Source of the DNA: Modestobacter marinus
Lineage (GTDB): Bacteria; Actinomycetota; Actinomycetes; Mycobacteriales; Geodermatophilaceae
NCBI RefSeq assembly: GCF_019799945.1
Contig: NZ_JABGCH010000006.1
Coordinates: 62,001 to 126,000, forward strand
Reading direction: 5' to 3'
DNA: 64,000 nucleotides
Shown here one piece after another: positions 21,190 to 32,945 of this stretch (position 1 is the first letter of the stretch; the number at the start of each line of letters is the position of its first letter). Position numbers and translations under genes: made by a program. The notes under the pieces were generated by a model. That model saw nothing but the letters and a program-made list of their open reading frames with translations, was not told the DNA's origin and ran no database searches.

Positions 21190-21399
21190 ACAAGGACCCC
21201 GCTGCCCCCGCACCTCGGCGCCGGCCCCGCAGCGGGCCGCTCCAGCGGATCGCCACGCTGAGCCGACACGCCGCCAGAGGAGAGCGCACGGTACTGGTCC
21301 GGGTGCTACCTGTGTGGCGAGTGGTACGGGTCGTGCACAACGGGCCGAGATCAACGCGTGGCACGTCCCGGCGGGCCGCCGGATCCGCTGTGCGCTCAC

Positions 21400-21405
21400 T
21401 AGGCT
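21400..21405 (+). promoter_or_regulatory. -10 hexamer (TAGGCT) of the leaderless FHA gene
   Basis: TAGGCT is followed by 7 bases and ATG 21413. The rest of the 223-base gap after glgP shows no terminator or other element I can support. Confidence 0.5.
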
Positions 21406-21412
21406 GGACGTC

Positions 21413-22381
21413 ATGCCCGACCGCTGTGAGGTCCTCCCCGGAGACTGTGTCGTCGCCCGCCGCGGCGGCGGCCTGCTGTGGGTCGACGCGCCCGGCTCGC
21501 CGGCGCTGGTCGCAGCCCTGCACGCCTGCCTCGGGGTGAGCGGACCCGGCGCCGACCGGGTGCTGGCCGCCATGGCCCACCAGGTGTCCCGGATCTCCGA
21601 CGGCCCGGTCTCCTTCGCCCTCGTCCTCGCCGACACCGCCGGCGGTTCCGGCTCCGGTGTGGCGCTCTGGTCCGGCAAGGGCCAGCCGGCGGTCGACGGG
21701 GTGCCGGTGTCCGGCTCCGCCGTCGACGGCTGCACCCTCGCCGCCGGCTTCTCGCTCGGCCAGACCCTCTACGTCGGCCCGGGCCAGCCGGCCGCCGCGA
21801 TGCCCCCGGGGGTGGCCCTGGACCTGGTCGAGGGCACCGTCCCCGGCTCCGGTGCGCTGCTCCAACTGGCCGCCGCGGTCCCGCCGGCCGTCGCCGTCCC
21901 GCCGGCCGCCTCGCTGCCCAGCGGGGAGTCGTTCACCGCCGGCTCCGACGCCGGCTTCGGCGACTCCGGCCACGTCGCCAGCGGGCCGATCGGCCAGGTG
22001 GGCGAGCAGACGGCGTTCTGGCGCCCCGAGCCGCCGGCGGCCCCGGTGCTGCGGTTCGACGACGGCATGGTCGTCACCGTCGACGAGGACCTCGTACTGG
22101 GCCGCCGTCCCGACGGGCACGACCTGGTGACCGGTGGCAGTGCCCGTCCGGTGCCGATCGCCGACACCCAGAACGTGCTGTCCTCGGCGCACGCCGCGAT
22201 CCAGCGCGCCGGCCGCGAGGTCTCCCTGGTCGACCTCGGCTCGCTCAACGGCACCCACGTGGCCGGCCCCGAGGCGACCGAGTGGACCCAGCTCGAGCCG
22301 GGTGTACCGCACCCGCTGTCCGACGGCGACCGCCTCCTCCTCGGCTGGACGGTCATCACCTTCGAGCAGCCCGCCGAGTAG
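21413..22381 (+). CDS. FHA-domain protein
   Basis: This 322-residue protein carries a C-terminal forkhead-associated domain (about residues 220-318). It has the LGRRPDGHD strand start, LSSAHAAIQR and LGSLNGTHV, the usual SxxH and LxSxNGT phosphothreonine-binding motifs. The N-terminal 180 residues are Ala/Gly/Pro-rich, look partly ordered (GDCVVARRGGGLLWVD), and match no domain I know. No transmembrane segment is present. FHA proteins read Ser/Thr kinase signals; no kinase lies in the window, so partner and role are unknown. ATG 21413 is chosen because of the -10 hexamer 7 bases before it. It is convergent with glgX across a bidirectional terminator. Confidence 0.83.
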   Translation: MPDRCEVLPGDCVVARRGGGLLWVDAPGSPALVAALHACLGVSGPGADRVLAAMAHQVSRISDGPVSFALVLADTAGGSGSGVALWSGKGQPAVDGVPVSGSAVDGCTLAAGFSLGQTLYVGPGQPAAAMPPGVALDLVEGTVPGSGALLQLAAAVPPAVAVPPAASLPSGESFTAGSDAGFGDSGHVASGPIGQVGEQTAFWRPEPPAAPVLRFDDGMVVTVDEDLVLGRRPDGHDLVTGGSARPVPIADTQNVLSSAHAAIQRAGREVSLVDLGSLNGTHVAGPEATEWTQLEPGVPHPLSDGDRLLLGWTVITFEQPAE

Positions 22382-22399
22382 CGGGGAGCCCACGCCCGT

Positions 22400-22430
22400 A
22401 GCCCGCCCCCGGCCTCGCCGGGGGCGGGCT
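22400..22430. terminator. Bidirectional terminator between FHA gene and glgX
   Basis: A perfect 14-base-pair stem (22400-22413 with 22417-22430) closes a 3-base loop midway between two convergent genes. There is no T-tract, but position and strength fit a shared terminator. Confidence 0.8.
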
Positions 22431-22444
22431 GCGTCGTCCCGTCG

Positions 22445-24613
<2,169 letters not shown>

Positions 24614-24731
24614 CGGCGCACCTCCCCGGCGAGTGGGGTGCCCGGTGGTGCGCTCGTGAGCACTCTCATGCCCTGCATCGTGCCCGACACGTCCCCGGCC
24701 CATTCGGCATGACGCCCGGTGGGTTGGTTGG

Positions 24732-25532
24732 ATGGCGGCCGTGGATAACGAGCCGGTCGTCGAGATCCGGGGTGTGGACGTCGTCCGCGGCCAGTCGCAC
24801 CTGCTGCGCGCCGTCGACTGGACGGTCCGGGCCGACGAGCGGTGGGTCCTGCTGGGGCCCAACGGGGCGGGCAAGACGACGCTGCTGCAGCTCGCCGCCG
24901 CCCAGATGCACCCCACCCGGGGCGTGGTCACGGTGCTGGGCGAGACCCTCGGCGCGGTCGACGTCTTCGAGCTGCGGCCGCGGATCGGGCTCACCAGCTC
25001 CGCCCTGGCCCAGCGGATCAACCCGAGCGAGCGGGTCGGTGACGTGGTCGTCAGCGCCGGGTACGCCGTCGTCGGCCGCTGGCGGGAGCGCTACGACGTC
25101 CACGACCTGACCCGCGCGGCGATGCTCATGCAGCAGTGGGGTGTCGCGCCGATGGCGCACCGGACCTTCGGGACGCTGAGCGAGGGAGAGCGCAAGCGCA
25201 CGCAGATCGCCCGCTCGCTGATGACCGACCCCGAGCTGCTGCTGCTCGACGAGCCGGGCGCGGGGCTCGACCTCGGCGGTCGGGAGGACCTGGTCACCCG
25301 GCTGTCGGACCTGGCAAGCGACGGCTACGCCCCGGCTCAGGTGCTGGTCACCCACCACGTGGAGGAGATCCCGCCCGGCTACACCCACGCGCTGCTGCTG
25401 CGCGGGGGCGCGGTCGTGGCCGCGGGTCCGGTCCGTGAGGTGCTCACCGCCCCGCTGCTGTCGGAGACCTTCGCGCTCCCGCTGGACGTCCAGCGCGACC
25501 GCGGCCGGTACAGCGCCCGCCGTGCGGCCTGA
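24732..25532 (+). CDS. Soluble ABC ATPase (ModF/PhrA-like single cassette)
   Basis: This 266-residue protein is one ABC cassette: Walker A GPNGAGKTT, Q-loop region, signature LSEGERKR, Walker B LLLLDEPG and H-loop VTHH. The signature is LSEGE rather than LSGGQ, as in the ModF/YlmA-type ATPases that lack dedicated permeases. No permease-like transporter domain is adjacent; the next gene is a polytopic membrane protein of another kind. The start at ATG 24732 is used; GTG 24741 is possible. The role is uncertain. Confidence 0.82.
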   Translation: MAAVDNEPVVEIRGVDVVRGQSHLLRAVDWTVRADERWVLLGPNGAGKTTLLQLAAAQMHPTRGVVTVLGETLGAVDVFELRPRIGLTSSALAQRINPSERVGDVVVSAGYAVVGRWRERYDVHDLTRAAMLMQQWGVAPMAHRTFGTLSEGERKRTQIARSLMTDPELLLLDEPGAGLDLGGREDLVTRLSDLASDGYAPAQVLVTHHVEEIPPGYTHALLLRGGAVVAAGPVREVLTAPLLSETFALPLDVQRDRGRYSARRAA

Positions 25533-25547
25533 CCGCCCCTGGACCCG

Positions 25548-27239
25548 GTGACCGGGGCGGCGCCTCCGGTCGAGGCCCCGCCGGGCCGGTGGCTGCGCCG
25601 GGCCCGGCTGCTCCCCGTCCTGCTCGCGGTCGGGCTGGCCGTGCAGCTCGCGCCGGTCCTGCTGCTGCCGGTCGTGCTCACCCAGGACGGTCCGGCGCAC
25701 GTCGCCGGGGCCTGGGTGCTGGCCCACCACGGGGACGACGACGCCGTCGGGGAGCTGCTGCGCCGGCACTACGCAGTCGACCTGACCCCGGTCCCCAACA
25801 TGCTCACCACGCTGCTGCTCCGCGTGCTGCTCACCGTGCTCTCGCCGGTCGTGGCCGAGAAAGTGGTGGTCGGCGGGTTCGTCGTGCTGCTGGTGGCCGG
25901 CCTCGGGTACGCGCTGCGCGGCGTGGACCGCCCGGCGGGGTGGCTGGCGGTCGCGGCGCTGCCCCTGGCGGGGAGCGAGCTGGTCGCCTACGGCTTCTAC
26001 AACTTCTGCTGGGGCGTGGCCCTGGCGCTGTTCGTCGTCGGCCTGGCGCTGCGCCGCCGGGCCGGCTGGTCCCGCGGCTCAGCCGTCGCGCTGGCCGGGC
26101 TGTCGGTGCTCGCCTGGTTCTCGCACCTGATGCCGTGGGCGGTGGCGGCAGGCCTGGTCCTGGGGCTCGGGCTGGGCCGGTCGGCAGCGGCCCGGTGGGC
26201 GGGGGAGGACTGGCCCGCCGCCCTGCGGCGGCACCTGCTCGGACCGGTGCTGGCGCTGGCCCCCACGGTGGCGCTCAGCGCGCTCTACGTGAGCAGCGGG
26301 GACGGCCCGCGGGGCGCCCCCGTGGGCGAGCCCTCGCTGGAGCGGCTGGGGTGGCTGCTGTCGTTGTACCGGCCGCTGGTGGTCGGCAGCCGGCTCGAGC
26401 TCGGCGCCTCGATCGGGGTCGCCGTCGTCCTCGCCGTCCTGCTGGCCGGTGCGCTGTGGCCGCGCGCGACCCCGGCCGACCGGCCCCGGGCGGAGGCCGC
26501 CGGAGCCCGCGCGGACCGGTGGGTGCTCGGCCTGGGCACCCTCGCCGCGACGGCGGGGTTCCTGCTGTCCCCGACCCGGCTGGGCCGGGAGTACGGCTTC
26601 CTGCCCGACCGGCTGGCCTGGTTCCCGCCGCTGCTGCTGGTGCTGTTCTGCGCCACGCGCCCTCCGGTGCGGGCGGCCGCCCGCGTGGCGGTCGCCGGGG
26701 CGCTGGTCGTCGCCGCGACCGCGGCGGTCCTCGTGCGGCTGCCCACCCAGCTGCACGACCAGCGGGTCGCCGCCGACGTCCTGTCGGTCGCCGACGACCT
26801 GCCGCCGGGGGCGACCCTGGCGGTGCTGTGGTTCACCCCCTACCGCGCGCAGGTGGCTCCGCTGGAGTCCGGGCCGGACCCGTTGCGGCACGTCTCCAGT
26901 GGGCTGGCGGTGCGCGCCCGCGGGGTCGACGTCGGCCACTACGAGGCCGTCTTCCCCTACTTCCAGGTAAGGTTCGTGGAGCCCTCCCTGCGCAGCCGGC
27001 TCGATCCCGAGCTGGCCGGGCTGGAGGACGTACCGCCCTCGGTGGACCTGCCGGCGGTGTCCGGCGAACTCGACTACGTCCTGCTCGTGGACTGGGAGGA
27101 CGCGTCGGCGTCGGTGCGCGCGGACCCGGACGTGGTCGCGCTGATGGCGGACCTGCGCTCGGGCTACCGCCCGGTGCCGACCTCCTCGCAGGCCGGGACC
27201 GTCGCGCTGTGGGAGTCCACGGACCGGCCGTCCGGCTGA
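25548..27239 (+). CDS. Polytopic membrane protein, possible GT-C glycosyltransferase
   Basis: This 563-residue protein has about ten predicted membrane segments over residues 18-420 and a soluble C-terminal region of about 140 residues. The first extracytoplasmic loop begins with TQDGPAHVAGAW. An acidic residue in this loop followed by a DGPAH-like string is a recurring feature of predicted GT-C enzymes, which use polyprenyl-phosphate sugars. I do not recognise the family with confidence. It begins 15 bases after the ABC ATPase gene and precedes a UDP-galactopyranose-mutase-like gene, which fits surface polysaccharide work. GTG 25548 is the only reasonable start. Confidence 0.7.
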   Translation: MTGAAPPVEAPPGRWLRRARLLPVLLAVGLAVQLAPVLLLPVVLTQDGPAHVAGAWVLAHHGDDDAVGELLRRHYAVDLTPVPNMLTTLLLRVLLTVLSPVVAEKVVVGGFVVLLVAGLGYALRGVDRPAGWLAVAALPLAGSELVAYGFYNFCWGVALALFVVGLALRRRAGWSRGSAVALAGLSVLAWFSHLMPWAVAAGLVLGLGLGRSAAARWAGEDWPAALRRHLLGPVLALAPTVALSALYVSSGDGPRGAPVGEPSLERLGWLLSLYRPLVVGSRLELGASIGVAVVLAVLLAGALWPRATPADRPRAEAAGARADRWVLGLGTLAATAGFLLSPTRLGREYGFLPDRLAWFPPLLLVLFCATRPPVRAAARVAVAGALVVAATAAVLVRLPTQLHDQRVAADVLSVADDLPPGATLAVLWFTPYRAQVAPLESGPDPLRHVSSGLAVRARGVDVGHYEAVFPYFQVRFVEPSLRSRLDPELAGLEDVPPSVDLPAVSGELDYVLLVDWEDASASVRADPDVVALMADLRSGYRPVPTSSQAGTVALWESTDRPSG

Positions 27240-27362
27240 ACGGGGGCGGTCGTGGACTTGCATGATCAGGAACAGATCGGACGCCGTCCGCAGCGCTGCG
27301 CGGCTCCCACCGCCGACCGGCCCGCGGGACGGCGGGCCGGCGGACACGTCATCGGAGGCTCC

Positions 27363-28919
27363 GTGCCCACTCGCCCTGGACCCCATCCCGAGGTCGTCGT
27401 GATCGGCGCCGGCCCGGCCGGCCTGACCGCCGCCCACGAGCTCACCCGCCGCGGCGTCCCGGCGACCGTGCTGGAGGCGGACACCGTGGTCGGCGGGATC
27501 AGTCGGACCGTCGAGCGGGAGGGCTGGCGGTTCGACATCGGCGGGCACCGCTTCTTCACCAAGGTGCCCGCGGTCGAGCGCTGGTGGCACGAGGTGCTGC
27601 CCGACGAGGACTTCCTGTCCCGGCCCCGGATGTCCCGGATCCTCTACGCCGGCAAGCTCTTCGACTACCCGCTGCGGCCGCTCAACGCGCTGACCAACCT
27701 GGGGGTGGTGGAGGCGGTCCGGAGCGTCGCCTCCTACGTCAAGGCCCGGATCCGCCCGCCGCGGGACCAGTCCCACTTCGAGGGCTGGGTCTCCGCCCGC
27801 TTCGGCGACCGCCTGTACCGGATCTTCTTCAAGACCTACACCGAGAAGGTGTGGGGGATGCCGGCCACCGACATCCAGGCGGACTGGGCCGCGCAGCGGA
27901 TCAAGAACCTCTCGCTCGGGACGGCGATCCGCAACGCGCTGTTCCCGCAGCGGGGCCAGACCGAGGTCACCACGCTGATCGACCGGTTCCAGTACCCCCG
28001 GACCGGTCCCGGGCTCATGTGGGAGCGGGCCACCGAGCAGGTGCGCGGCGCGGGCGGCGCGGTGCTGCTCGGCGCTCGGGTGATCAGGCTGCTCCGCGAC
28101 GAGGACGGGGTGACCGCGGTCGAGGTGCGGACGGCGCGGCCCGCCGGGCCGAGCACCCGGGACGTGCTCCCGGCCGACGACGTCGTCAGCTCCATGCCGC
28201 TGCCCGAGCTCGTGCTGGCGATGGACCCGCCGGCCCCCGAGCACGTGCAGGCGGCCGCCCGGGCCCTCAGCCACCGCGACTTCCTCACCGTCGCCCTGGT
28301 GGTGCCCGAGGAGTGCGGCTTCCCCGACAACTGGATCTACGTGCACCAGCCGGAGGTCCGGGTCGGCCGGATCCAGAACTTCGGCAGCTGGTCGCCGTAC
28401 ATGGTCAAGGACGGGTGGACCTGCCTGGGGCTGGAGTACTTCGTCGACGAGGGTGACGACCTGTGGGAGTCCCGCGACGAGGACCTGGTGGCGCTGGCCA
28501 CCCGGGAGCTGGACCAGCTCGGCCTGGTCCCGACCGCGGCGGTGGAGCGCGGCTTCGCCGTCCGCATGCCCAAGGCCTACCCGGTCTACGACGAGGGCTA
28601 CGACCGGCAGGTCGAGGTGATCCGGGCCTGGCTCGCCGCGGAGGTCCCCAACGTGCACCCGGTCGGGCGCAACGGCATGCACCGCTACAACAACGCCGAC
28701 CACTCGATGGTCACCGCGATGCTGACCGTCGAGAACATCCTGGACGACGCCGGCCACGACGTGTGGTCGGTCAACGTGGAGGAGGACTACCACGAGTCCG
28801 GGGGCGCCCCGGCCGGGGAGGGCTGGGCGGCGGTGCCGGCCGGCACCCGGGCCGCCGCCGGGACGGGGCGCTCCGCCCCGGTGCGCTCGCGCGGACCCAG
28901 GCCGGTACGCGCCGCCTGA
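27363..28919 (+). CDS. FAD-dependent amine-oxidase-fold protein, UDP-galactopyranose mutase-like
   Basis: This 518-residue flavoprotein has an N-terminal dinucleotide site (VVVIGAGPAGLTAA), an ISRTVEREGWRFDIGGHRFFTK segment (split here as ISRTVEREGW and FDIGGHRFFTK) typical of UDP-galactopyranose-mutase and related amine oxidases, and a C-terminal NGMHRYNNADHSM flavin-contacting stretch. Homologues are often annotated as NAD(P)/FAD-dependent oxidoreductases beside glycosyltransferases. The exact substrate cannot be read here. GTG 27363 has GGAGG four bases ahead, so this start is preferred over an open frame reaching further upstream. The last 50 residues are low complexity. Confidence 0.8.
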   Translation: MPTRPGPHPEVVVIGAGPAGLTAAHELTRRGVPATVLEADTVVGGISRTVEREGWRFDIGGHRFFTKVPAVERWWHEVLPDEDFLSRPRMSRILYAGKLFDYPLRPLNALTNLGVVEAVRSVASYVKARIRPPRDQSHFEGWVSARFGDRLYRIFFKTYTEKVWGMPATDIQADWAAQRIKNLSLGTAIRNALFPQRGQTEVTTLIDRFQYPRTGPGLMWERATEQVRGAGGAVLLGARVIRLLRDEDGVTAVEVRTARPAGPSTRDVLPADDVVSSMPLPELVLAMDPPAPEHVQAAARALSHRDFLTVALVVPEECGFPDNWIYVHQPEVRVGRIQNFGSWSPYMVKDGWTCLGLEYFVDEGDDLWESRDEDLVALATRELDQLGLVPTAAVERGFAVRMPKAYPVYDEGYDRQVEVIRAWLAAEVPNVHPVGRNGMHRYNNADHSMVTAMLTVENILDDAGHDVWSVNVEEDYHESGGAPAGEGWAAVPAGTRAAAGTGRSAPVRSRGPRPVRAA

Positions 28920-29038
28920 CGACAGCGCCGGGAGCATCGACCGAGCTCTGCGAGGGAGGAGCGGACCGGCGCGTGGAGTCCGGCCGTCGGCACCGCCTGA
29001 GGCCCCGGGTCCGCGTCACCCCCCTGACCGGGCGGTCC

Positions 29039-29044
29039 TAGGGT
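29039..29044 (+). promoter_or_regulatory. -10-like hexamer (TAGGGT) before the enoyl-CoA hydratase gene
   Basis: TAGGGT lies 47 bases before ATG 29091. Unlike the leaderless genes, this unit has a GGAGG ribosome binding site, so a 40-base leader is predicted. Confidence 0.35.
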
Positions 29045-29090
29045 GCGGGAGGACGACGTCGTCCAGCCGTTCCCACCTCCGGAGGCCCTC

Positions 29091-29876
29091 ATGGCAGCGC
29101 GCGAGTTCGTCACCCTCGAGGTCGGGGAGGGGGTCGGCACGATCCGGCTCGACCGGCCGAAGATGAACGCCATCAACGAGCAGCTCCACTGGGAGGTGCG
29201 GGGCGCCGCGCAGGAGGCCGGGGAGCGGGCAGACGTGCGGGCCGTGGTGCTCTACGGCGGGGAGCGGGTCTTCGCCGCCGGTGCGGACATCAAGGCGATG
29301 GCCGGGCTGACCCGGACCGGCATGGTGGCCTGGGGACGGGAGCTGACCAGCTCCTTCGCCGAGGTGGCCCGCATCCCCAAGCCGGTCATCGCGGCGATCA
29401 CCGGCTACGCCCTGGGCGGCGGGTACGAGCTGGCGCTGTGCGCGGACTTCCGGATCATGGGCACGAACGCGAAGGTCGGCCAGCCGGAGATCCAGCTCGG
29501 CGTCATCCCCGGCGCGGGTGGCACCCAGCGGCTGGCCCGGCTCGTCGGCCCCGCGAAGGCCAAGGACCTGATCTTCACCGGCCGGCACGTGAGCGCGGAG
29601 GAGGCCATGGAGATGGGCCTGGCCGACGCCGTCGTCCCCGACGACGAGGTGTACGCGACGGCGGTGGCGATGGCCCGCAAGTTCGCCAGCGGCCCGCCGC
29701 GGGCGCTCGCGGCCGCCAAGCAGGCGATCGACGAGGGCCTGGACGGCGACCTGGCCAGTGGCCTGGCGCTGGAGAGCCGGCTGTTCGCGGAGCTGTTCGA
29801 CACCGAGGACCAGAAGACCGGGATGCGCTCGTTCCTGGAGAACGGCCCGGGCAGGGCCACCTTCACCGGCCGGTGA
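29091..29876 (+). CDS. Enoyl-CoA hydratase
   Basis: This 261-residue crotonase-fold enzyme hydrates trans-2-enoyl-CoA. Both catalytic glutamates are present: Glu113 (GGGYELALC) and Glu133 (GQPEIQLG). They are 20 residues apart, exactly as Glu144 and Glu164 in rat enoyl-CoA hydratase, so true hydratase activity is expected. The oxyanion-hole segment [10 protein letters not shown] is intact. The start at ATG 29091 has GGAGG five bases upstream; a longer reading frame from 29043 lacks such support. The stop codon overlaps the start of the cysteine desulfhydrase gene (GTGA), so the two are coupled. Confidence 0.92.
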   Translation: MAAREFVTLEVGEGVGTIRLDRPKMNAINEQLHWEVRGAAQEAGERADVRAVVLYGGERVFAAGADIKAMAGLTRTGMVAWGRELTSSFAEVARIPKPVIAAITGYALGGGYELALCADFRIMGTNAKVGQPEIQLGVIPGAGGTQRLARLVGPAKAKDLIFTGRHVSAEEAMEMGLADAVVPDDEVYATAVAMARKFASGPPRALAAAKQAIDEGLDGDLASGLALESRLFAELFDTEDQKTGMRSFLENGPGRATFTGR

Positions 29877-30970
29877 GCGCCGACGTCGACCGGTCCGACC
29901 CGGCCGGGCGGGCCTGGGTCGAGCGGGCGGTCGCGCTGGTGGAGGCCGACGCGCACCGCAGCGCCGACACCCACCTGCTGGTGTACCCGCTGCCCCCGGA
30001 GTGGGGCATCGACCTCTACCTGAAGGACGAGTCGACCCACCCGACCGGCAGCCTCAAGCACCGCCTGGCCCGGTCGCTGTTCCTGTACGCGCTCTGCTCG
30101 GGGCAGCTGGGGGAGGGCAGCACGGTCGTCGAGGCGTCGAGCGGGTCGACGGCGGTCAGCGAGGCGTACTTCGCCCGGATGCTCGGTCTGCCCTTCGTCG
30201 CGGTCATGCCGGCCACGACGAGCCCGGAGAAGATCGCGCTCATCGAGTTCCACGGCGGCCGCTGCCACCTCGTCGCCGAGGCCGGCACCGTCTACGACGA
30301 GGCCCGGCGGATCGCCGCCGACTGCGGCGGGCTCTACCTGGACCAGTTCACCAACGCCGAGCGGGCCACCGACTGGCGCGGCAACAACAACATCGCCGAG
30401 TCGGTGTTCGACCAGCTGGCGCGCGAGCGGCACCCGGTCCCGGAGTGGGTCGTCGTCGGTGCCGGGACCGGCGGCACCAGCGCGACCATCGGCCGGTACC
30501 TGCGCTACCGCCGGCTGCCCACCCGGCTGGCCGTCGTCGACCCGGAGGGGTCGGCGTTCTTCCCCGGGTGGCGGGACGGCGACCCGGGCACCCAGGGGCG
30601 CGGATCGCGGATCGAGGGGATCGGCCGACCGCGGGTGGAGCCCTCGTTCGTGCCGACGATCGTCGACCGGATGGTCTGCGTGCCCGATGCGGCGTCCCTC
30701 GCCGCGATGCGGCACCTGGAGCGCGTGACCGGCCGGCGGGCCGGCGGCTCGACCGGCACCAACCTGTGGGGTGCGTTCGGGCTGGTCGCCGAGATGCTGG
30801 CGGCCGGGCGCACCGGCAGCGTCGTGACCCTGCTGTGCGACGGGGGCGAGCGGTACGCGCACACGTACTACGCCGACGACTGGGTGGCCGCGCAGGGGCT
30901 GGACCTGGCGCCGCACGCCGCGACGCTGGGGCGTTTCGCCGCGACGGGGGAGTGGCCGGCCGGTGCGTGA
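29873..30970 (+). CDS. cds1: PLP-dependent cysteine synthase-fold protein, Cds1-type L-cysteine desulfhydrase
   Basis: This 365-residue fold-type II PLP enzyme resembles mycobacterial Cds1, which breaks L-cysteine to H2S, ammonia and pyruvate. The Schiff-base lysine is Lys62 in TGSLKHRLA, the substrate loop is [11 protein letters not shown], and the phosphate-binding glycine loop is [10 protein letters not shown]. The N-terminal [14 protein letters not shown] and [11 protein letters not shown] segments are characteristic of the Cds1 group as I remember it. It starts at GTG 29873 inside the hydratase stop codon. Coupling to enoyl-CoA hydratase is an odd metabolic pairing. Confidence 0.8.
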   Translation: MSADVDRSDPAGRAWVERAVALVEADAHRSADTHLLVYPLPPEWGIDLYLKDESTHPTGSLKHRLARSLFLYALCSGQLGEGSTVVEASSGSTAVSEAYFARMLGLPFVAVMPATTSPEKIALIEFHGGRCHLVAEAGTVYDEARRIAADCGGLYLDQFTNAERATDWRGNNNIAESVFDQLARERHPVPEWVVVGAGTGGTSATIGRYLRYRRLPTRLAVVDPEGSAFFPGWRDGDPGTQGRGSRIEGIGRPRVEPSFVPTIVDRMVCVPDAASLAAMRHLERVTGRRAGGSTGTNLWGAFGLVAEMLAAGRTGSVVTLLCDGGERYAHTYYADDWVAAQGLDLAPHAATLGRFAATGEWPAGA

Positions 30971-31003
30971 CCGGCGTCACCTCACCCCACCCTGCGCAGG
31001 ATG

Positions 31004-31021
31004 GGTTACCGGCAAGTAACC
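31004..31021 (+). promoter_or_regulatory. Inverted repeat upstream of etfBA, candidate operator
   Basis: GGTTAC and GTAACC are perfect 6-base arms around 6 bases, 66 bases before the etfB start. The TTAC...GTAA core is AT-rich against a GC-rich background and resembles TetR-family operators found near acyl-CoA genes. The regulator is not in the window. Confidence 0.5.
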
Positions 31022-31087
31022 TCGATGATCGGCAGCGAGGCGGGCCCCGCCCGCGCCCCGAGAACCACCGCGGAGGTTGGTCTGACG

Positions 31088-31867
31088 ATGGACATCGTCG
31101 TTCTGGTCAAGCAGGTTCCCGACTCCGGCGGCCAGCGCGCGCTGGATCCGGCGGACAACACGGTGGTCCGGGCCACCGCCGACAACGTGATCAACGAGAT
31201 GGACGAGTACGCCATCGAGGAGGCGCTGACGGTCAAGGAGGCGCACGGCGGTGAGGTCACGATCCTGACCGTCGGCCCGGACACGGCCACCGACGCGATC
31301 CGCAAGGCGCTGTCGATGGGTGCCGACCGGGCGGTGCACGTCAGCGATCCGGCGATCCACGGCGCGTGCGCTCCGCAGACCAGCGCGATCATCGCCGCCG
31401 CCCTGTCGCGGCTGGACTACGACCTGGTGCTGTGCGGCGCGGAGTCCACCGACGGCCAGGTCTCGGTCATGCCGGCGCTGCTGTCCGAGCGGCTGGGCAT
31501 TCCGCACCTGTCCGGCGCCCGCAAGCTCACCGTCGAGGGCTCCACGGCGCGGGTGGAGCGGCAGACCGACGGCGGCTACTGGCTGCTGGAGGCGCAGCTG
31601 CCGGCGATCGTGTCCACCTGGGACACGATCAACGAGCCGCGCTACCCCTCCTTCAAGGGGATCATGGCCGCCAAGAAGAAGCCGGTGCAGACCCTGACCC
31701 TGGCCGACCTGGGCATCGACTCCGCCACCGTCGGCCTGGCCACGGCCACCAGCCGGGTCGTCGACTTCGCCGGCCGCCCGCCCAAGGGGGCGGGGGTGAA
31801 GGTCAGCGACGAGGGCGACGGCGCCGAGAAGCTGGTCGGCTTCCTCGCCGAGCAGAAGCTCGTCTGA
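31088..31867 (+). CDS. etfB: Electron transfer flavoprotein beta subunit
   Basis: This 259-residue ETF beta subunit forms with EtfA an FAD/AMP heterodimer that carries electrons from acyl-CoA dehydrogenases to ETF:quinone oxidoreductase. Landmarks are the N-terminal DIVVLVKQVPD, AMP-site region and the ETF-beta signature VSTWDTINEPRYPSFKGIM (given as VSTWDTINEPR and PSFKGIM). ATG 31088 has GGAGG 11 bases upstream. etfA follows after 38 bases. A palindrome near -66 suggests regulated expression. Confidence 0.95.
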   Translation: MDIVVLVKQVPDSGGQRALDPADNTVVRATADNVINEMDEYAIEEALTVKEAHGGEVTILTVGPDTATDAIRKALSMGADRAVHVSDPAIHGACAPQTSAIIAAALSRLDYDLVLCGAESTDGQVSVMPALLSERLGIPHLSGARKLTVEGSTARVERQTDGGYWLLEAQLPAIVSTWDTINEPRYPSFKGIMAAKKKPVQTLTLADLGIDSATVGLATATSRVVDFAGRPPKGAGVKVSDEGDGAEKLVGFLAEQKLV

Positions 31868-31905
31868 GCCGGCCACCAGCGACTACGAAGAGGAGTACCC
31901 AACCC

Positions 31906-32871
31906 ATGGCAGAGGTTCTGGTCCTGGTCGAGCTCGACCCGGCCGGCGAGGGTGTCCGCAAGACGACGCTGGAGGCGCTGACCGCCGCCCGCGCCCTCGG
32001 TGAGCCCTCCGCGGTCGTCGTCGGCGCTCCCGGCACCGCCGCGAGCGTGCAGGACGCGCTGGCGGAGTACGGCGCCGGGAAGGTCTACGTCGCCGAGTCC
32101 GCGGAGGCCGACGATTTCCTGGTGGCGCCGAAGGCCGAGGTGCTGGCGCAGCTGGTCGGCGCGGTCGCCCCGGCCGCGGTCGTCGTCCCCTCCTCTCCGG
32201 AGGGCAAGGAGATCGCCGGCCGGCTGGCGATCAAGACCGGCAGCGGGTTCCTGACCGACGTCACCGAGATCGCCCCCGACGGCACCGCCACCCAGGTGGC
32301 CTTCGCCGGGCAGACGATCGTCCACTCCCGGGTGACGGTCGGGACGCCGATCTACACGCTGCGCGGCAACTCGGTCACCCCGGTGCCCGCGCCGGCGGCG
32401 GCCAGCCAGGTGCCGGTCCAGGTCACCCTCTCGGAGCGGGCGCGGCAGACCCGCGTCGTGGACCGGGTCGTGGAGGCGAAGAGCAGCCGGCCGGAGCTGA
32501 CCGAGGCCGCGGTCGTCGTCTCCGGCGGCCGCGGCGTGGCCAGCGCGGAGAACTTCTCGCTCATCGAGGCGCTGGCCGACTCGCTCGGCGCTGCCGTCGG
32601 CGCCTCCCGGGCCGCGGTCGACTCCGGCTTCTACCCGCACACGTTCCAGGTCGGGCAGACCGGCAAGACGGTGTCCCCGCAGCTGTACATCGCGGTCGGC
32701 ATCTCCGGGGCGATCCAGCACCGGGCCGGGATGCAGACGTCGAAGACGATCGTCGCGGTCAACAAGGACCCGGAGGCGCCGATCTTCGAGCTCGCCGACT
32801 TCGGCGTGGTCGGCGACCTGAACACCATCGTCCCCGCGGCCACCCAGCAGATCGCCGCCCGCAAGGGCTGA
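31906..32871 (+). CDS. etfA: Electron transfer flavoprotein alpha subunit
   Basis: This 321-residue ETF alpha subunit has the C-terminal FAD-binding domain: [17 protein letters not shown], the [16 protein letters not shown] strand and [10 protein letters not shown]...[13 protein letters not shown] signature. It starts at ATG 31906 with AGGAG 10 bases upstream and is co-transcribed with etfB. A strong hairpin terminator follows 74 bases downstream. The nearby hydratase suggests beta-oxidation context, although no acyl-CoA dehydrogenase is in the window. Confidence 0.95.
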   Translation: MAEVLVLVELDPAGEGVRKTTLEALTAARALGEPSAVVVGAPGTAASVQDALAEYGAGKVYVAESAEADDFLVAPKAEVLAQLVGAVAPAAVVVPSSPEGKEIAGRLAIKTGSGFLTDVTEIAPDGTATQVAFAGQTIVHSRVTVGTPIYTLRGNSVTPVPAPAAASQVPVQVTLSERARQTRVVDRVVEAKSSRPELTEAAVVVSGGRGVASAENFSLIEALADSLGAAVGASRAAVDSGFYPHTFQVGQTGKTVSPQLYIAVGISGAIQHRAGMQTSKTIVAVNKDPEAPIFELADFGVVGDLNTIVPAATQQIAARKG

Positions 32872-32945
32872 GAACGGACCTCGGTGCCCTCCACGCCTCG
32901 CTGACGCTCGGCGCCGGACCCTGCACCGAGGCCACTCCCGAGACC

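Noticed and set aside
18538-21735. Minus-strand open frame of 1065 codons opposite glgP
   Set aside because: Antisense to a phosphorylase with an intact PLP site; no domains on the minus strand.
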